From assembly GCA_046482855.1 (NCBI GenBank), contig JAWOEH010000051.1, positions 1-7,363 of the forward strand: 7,363 nucleotides of DNA. The letters are read 5' to 3'. Source of the stretch: CAYVSF01 sp046482855. Its GTDB lineage: Bacteria > Bacteroidota > Bacteroidia > Bacteroidales > UBA12077. The translations under genes and the position numbers were made by a program. Under the pieces are notes generated by a model that saw nothing but the letters and a program-made list of their open reading frames with translations, made no database searches and was not told where the DNA came from. Positions 4,165 through 7,363 of the stretch are shown here, piece after piece. Numbering within the stretch: position 1 is the first letter of the stretch; each line of letters opens with the position of its first letter.

Positions 4165-6723
4165 TTAATAACAGACCACTTTTTTAGAGATATACTCATC
4201 CTCCCATTTGGCTACAATCAAATAAACCCCAGACTTGTAACGGGACAAATCAACATCTATAGTAGCGGATGTAGGTTTATGTGTTTCAAGCAACATACCC
4301 GAGGAATCAAACACCAGAATTTCCTCAGAAACAACGGCTGTCTCAATATAAACTTTACCGAAAGTTGGATTCGGATAGACCTTAAGAAGATCCTGTCCTT
4401 CGTCGGCATCCTCATCAGGGCCCGAATCACTAGGTGAAATCTTAAAGACCACCAGATTAGGCCTAGACAAACTATAACCATCAAAAAGATAGTACTTTAA
4501 TGTATCGGTTTCGCTATAACCTTCTTTTGCCTGATACACCAGAGAACCGTCACTTCGTAACTCAACATCGCCGTATACAGGTGGCTCACTAATAACTGCC
4601 ACCCGATAATCCCCATCAATATCAAAATCGTTTTTCAATACTCCCTCCTCTGCATCGACAAAAACGGGGAACGTTTCCTTTGAGAAATCAAAACTATCAC
4701 GAACGGCAATAGCAGGTGTGTTAAATTCCGGCAGCCGGTCTTTCATGACCTGATAGGAAATCTTACTTGATTCTTTCAGCGTTTCCGAGGCAATAGAGTT
4801 CCAGGTCTCCCAAGCAAACCGTTGTTCGGCATCATACCACTGATCCTGATAATAAACTGCCATGCGGAAACCGTCAGTCACCATCTCTTCAGTATCAGGT
4901 GTATTTCTATTGTCGTGCAGCACTTTTCGTTTGTCAGGGGCAACCACATTGAGGAGAGACCATGGAATTCTGACAGCTATTTTATCATCGTAGAGCCTAA
5001 CGGCATCTTTAGATGAAGCATTCTGAAATTCGTAATTGAGCTGTAAACTTCCAATATACTGAACATCCGAATGGCTATAGTTATTTTTCCAACGCACAAT
5101 TTCCCAGGGGGCCCCGTCGGAAGGGACAGACCGATATTGTTGTTCCGGGGATGAAACGCCATGCCAGATGCCATATATGTCATAAGCTTCTGTTACATAA
5201 AGATTGGCCGAATGATTAGTGATGTGCAAATAAAACTCGGCCCTTGTAGGAATCTCGGCACCGTTGGGCAATAGCGACTCGCCTAGTTCCTCAGCATAGG
5301 TATCAAAAGTTACCCACATTTCATCGGGGATATCCAGTGGGGCATTTAGTCCTATCTCCATCTCAAAAAAAGCATAATTGGCATCCACTTTCATGTCAGT
5401 AATAGCCGAGGTTTCATCAAATACCTTCAGAGAAGTAAAATCTGTTGTTTTCTCATATTTAAGCAACCCATAGTTCTGCTCTGCTGCCGTGATGTTGTGC
5501 CACAAAATTCTGCTTTGCGGATCATAATCCACCGGGTCGGTAATCCAGGTGCGCTTGAACCATTCATCAATCCAGGCAAATTGAATACCTCCTCCACAGC
5601 CAGTTTCCTCCATGGTTCTCAGCATCCGAATGTTGGCTTCCCCTTGGCTTTCCTCATCAAAACCGCCATGATTCATCCCCGAAGTGGCATAATGGGCAAT
5701 CCCCCAGCTTGATGGTACGCCATATTCGGCTATTATGACAGGCAATTCCTTGTAGTGGGATTTTAATTCGGTAAGATAGCCCTTGTAGCTGTTTGGCCCA
5801 TATTGGTCATTGTATTCGCGGTAATCGGATTGCAAACTGATAAAATCGGGATAATAGGGATAGGCATGATAGCTGATAAACATGCCGGCGGGAGCGTTTT
5901 TTACTTCAATTTTGGAAAAATCGAGAGAAGCAGCATCCTCATACTCATTCGCCTCTTCCGGATGAGTAAGTGGGTCGAGAGTGGGCCAGCTGGATACACT
6001 TACCGGTCGTTGTGTGCCATACTTCTGTTGCTCATAGGCCACCAGGTGATCCATTTTTTCGGCAAACCAAACTTCGGAGGCACTACCACCAGCAATGGAA
6101 AAATGCTCTCCATCATATGCCGTTACCTCTTGATGGTTTTCATTGGTAGTAATTACCTCCCCGGGGTGCACTTCACGACCAATGATGTAGCCCAGACACC
6201 ATCGGGAAACATCTTTCCGATAATCTCCGAAAGCTTTTCCCTGTCTTACCGCAATCTGCCGGTTTCCATGCACACAATCTATATTTTCCTCAATCTCCAC
6301 GTGGAAAGTGTCCGCCATAAAATACAAATCGTCTTCATAACCAGGCAATGTCTCGTTTAACCACACCCCCTGAAAAAACAATAATGGGTTCTTCGGATTG
6401 GCTGTGTTAAATGAATCCAGCACTTCATAAAACCGTGGGTAATGCAAAGTATAAAGCCTGATACCGTTGAACCCCGCCTCTTTAATATCCTCAAACCAGC
6501 GACCATACTGCTTGCGTGTCGCAGCAAGCTGCCCTGGGAAGGTTCCGGGCACAGCGACACCCAGGTTCATGCCTTTTAAAAAAAAGGGTACATATTCAGT
6601 GCCATTCCAAATAGTTAGCTGTGTAGTGTTGGTGGAAAACGGGATAGAATCTCTTGCTTCAGGCTGCGCAGTAGCAATTTGTGTCCATACTGTCAATAAA
6701 ATAATTACAACCAGCTTTATCAT
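4165..6723 (-). CDS. Secreted TIM-barrel glycoside-hydrolase-like protein with T9SS sorting domain
   Basis: This 852-aa exported protein has several modules. Residues 1-19 form a signal peptide (MIKLVVIILLTVW..., likely cut at ATA-Q20). Residues about 35-425 read as a clan GH-A-like (beta/alpha)8 barrel: FFLKGMNLGVAVPG (47-60), NGIRLYTLHYP (86-96), FFQGVWLNE (116-124), GYIIGREVHPG (178-188), SYHAYPYYPDF (284-294), VIIAEYGVPSSWG (329-341) and FAWIDEWFKRTW (382-393). Glu184 and Glu333 are the natural acid/base and nucleophile candidates. Residues about 440-660 look like a beta-sandwich with a CBM9-like stretch (RIPWSLLNVVAP, 585-596). Residues about 669-762 match a cadherin-like Ig domain (GVLKND, 694-699; DGSLVY, 725-730). 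An acidic linker (764-778) leads to the sorting domain (YPNPTFG, 783-789; YKSGVYLIVAKW, 829-840). It should act at the cell surface or outside. The barrel resembles, from memory, uncharacterised bacterial proteins; substrate unknown. No sugar-utilisation genes adjoin it. The 260-nt upstream gap shows no consensus promoter. Confidence 0.87.
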   Translation of the reverse strand: MIKLVVIILLTVWTQIATAQPEARDSIPFSTNTTQLTIWNGTEYVPFFLKGMNLGVAVPGTFPGQLAATRKQYGRWFEDIKEAGFNGIRLYTLHYPRFYEVLDSFNTANPKNPLLFFQGVWLNETLPGYEDDLYFMADTFHVEIEENIDCVHGNRQIAVRQGKAFGDYRKDVSRWCLGYIIGREVHPGEVITTNENHQEVTAYDGEHFSIAGGSASEVWFAEKMDHLVAYEQQKYGTQRPVSVSSWPTLDPLTHPEEANEYEDAASLDFSKIEVKNAPAGMFISYHAYPYYPDFISLQSDYREYNDQYGPNSYKGYLTELKSHYKELPVIIAEYGVPSSWGIAHYATSGMNHGGFDEESQGEANIRMLRTMEETGCGGGIQFAWIDEWFKRTWITDPVDYDPQSRILWHNITAAEQNYGLLKYEKTTDFTSLKVFDETSAITDMKVDANYAFFEMEIGLNAPLDIPDEMWVTFDTYAEELGESLLPNGAEIPTRAEFYLHITNHSANLYVTEAYDIYGIWHGVSSPEQQYRSVPSDGAPWEIVRWKNNYSHSDVQYIGSLQLNYEFQNASSKDAVRLYDDKIAVRIPWSLLNVVAPDKRKVLHDNRNTPDTEEMVTDGFRMAVYYQDQWYDAEQRFAWETWNSIASETLKESSKISYQVMKDRLPEFNTPAIAVRDSFDFSKETFPVFVDAEEGVLKNDFDIDGDYRVAVISEPPVYGDVELRSDGSLVYQAKEGYSETDTLKYYLFDGYSLSRPNLVVFKISPSDSGPDEDADEGQDLLKVYPNPTFGKVYIETAVVSEEILVFDSSGMLLETHKPTSATIDVDLSRYKSGVYLIVAKWEDEYISKKVVCY

Positions 6724-6983
6724 ATTTTCGTTCGTTTAAAATCTTGCAACAACCTGCTTATAAATAATTTGAAATTTCACCATAACCGAAGCCACTTCGC
6801 ACTCCTATACTATTCTCTAAACCCCTTTTCTTTTAATATCCATACACTGAACCCATTATGCCCTTTTAATCCTTATTCAGTCAATAATAATCATGATGAA
6901 ATGAGAATTGCAATTTTGATGCATCGACAAGAAAGCTCAATACAATGCTGTAACTAAGATTGAACAGCAGATTTCCCAAAAAA

Positions 6984-7363
6984 TCAAGATCCCTCAGGAG
7001 CAAGGCCGTCCACACTATCTTTGTAATCAAAGTCTTTATGCAAAATATGGGCTACGAACCATTTCTTTATAAAGATCTTGATTTTATCGAACAACATAGG
7101 ATTAATATAATCAAACTCATTCCGCATTTCTTCAATTCGGTTAATAAAGAATGCATGCTGTTTTTTGTGAGTTTCATACCCTTCATAACCACTCTCGCGC
7201 ATGAGCTTCTCCTCCTCCTGGAAATGAAACTCAAGATACGCCTCTAGCTCAACTATCAATGCATCTAGCTCTTGAGAGGTTTTGCTTTCGTACCCTTTTG
7301 AAACTTTCTCAAAAATTTCAAAGAATTTTTGATGCTGCTTGTCAATGACAGGAATGTTTAAAT
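6984..7363 (-). CDS. Bacteriohemerythrin, 5' end beyond the window
   Basis: A hemerythrin-domain protein carries a non-heme di-iron centre that binds O2 reversibly, for storage, delivery or sensing, usually in the cytoplasm. The reading frame stays open to the right edge, and 125 residues are visible, beginning LNIPVIDKQHQKFF. All seven expected iron ligands are present: His10 (IDKQH), His46 and Glu50 (HFQEE), His65 and His69 (HKKQH), His105 and Asp110 (HILHKD), numbered from the edge. Typical single-domain members are about 130-140 aa, so only some 10 N-terminal residues should be missing. A TTG at 7257-7259 cannot be the true start, because the first ligand and first helix lie upstream of it. 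The last residues (DSVDGLAPEGS) form a short polar tail, and no second domain follows. No terminator is evident after the stop. Whether other domains precede the hemerythrin fold is outside the window. Confidence 0.93.
   Translation of the reverse strand, partial: LNIPVIDKQHQKFFEIFEKVSKGYESKTSQELDALIVELEAYLEFHFQEEEKLMRESGYEGYETHKKQHAFFINRIEEMRNEFDYINPMLFDKIKIFIKKWFVAHILHKDFDYKDSVDGLAPEGS

Noticed and set aside
5803..6360. A 185-codon open frame on the plus strand inside the secreted-enzyme gene.
   Set aside because: It lies fully antisense to a clearly coding minus-strand gene with recognisable domains. Its translation has no domain character.

Overview
The window looks like a piece of a chromosome from the phylum Bacteroidota. 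Two signals in the sequence support this. The large secreted enzyme at 4165-6723 ends in a type IX secretion (T9SS) type A sorting domain, a system confined to this phylum. The first operon has a promoter that exactly fits the Bacteroidota sigma consensus (TTG, 20 bp, TAnnTTTG). The DNA is moderately AT-rich, and Shine-Dalgarno sequences are weak or absent. I cannot name a genus. A sodium-coupled betaine-type transporter would suit a marine or saline habitat, but that is inference.

Layout. (1) 1-268: noncoding DNA ending in the promoter of a toxin-antitoxin operon. (2) 269-806, plus strand: a two-gene type II toxin-antitoxin module, with an 81-aa antitoxin overlapping a 99-aa ParE/RelE-family toxin by 8 nt. 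(3) 807-1395: a noncoding gap between convergent units, holding a perfect 16-bp palindrome, a GC-rich inverted-repeat block, and a strong intrinsic terminator for the next gene. (4) 1396-2907, minus strand: a complete BCCT-family transporter. (5) 2908-4164: a gap of about 1.26 kb without a convincing gene but with several clear inverted repeats. (6) 4165-6723, minus strand: an 852-aa secreted protein with a TIM-barrel glycoside-hydrolase-like domain, a beta-sandwich region, a cadherin-like Ig domain and a T9SS sorting domain. (7) 6724-6983: a short gap. (8) 6984-7363, minus strand: a bacteriohemerythrin gene that runs off the right edge.

The genes look like independent units rather than a pathway. 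Spacings of 260 nt to 1.26 kb and separate orientations argue against operons, apart from the toxin-antitoxin pair. The most noteworthy protein is the orphan secreted TIM-barrel protein. It has a plausible catalytic glutamate pair and a strongly patterned core, but no neighbouring SusC/SusD genes or sugar-utilisation genes that would reveal its substrate. I found no CRISPR array, rRNA, tRNA, transposase or integrase gene.
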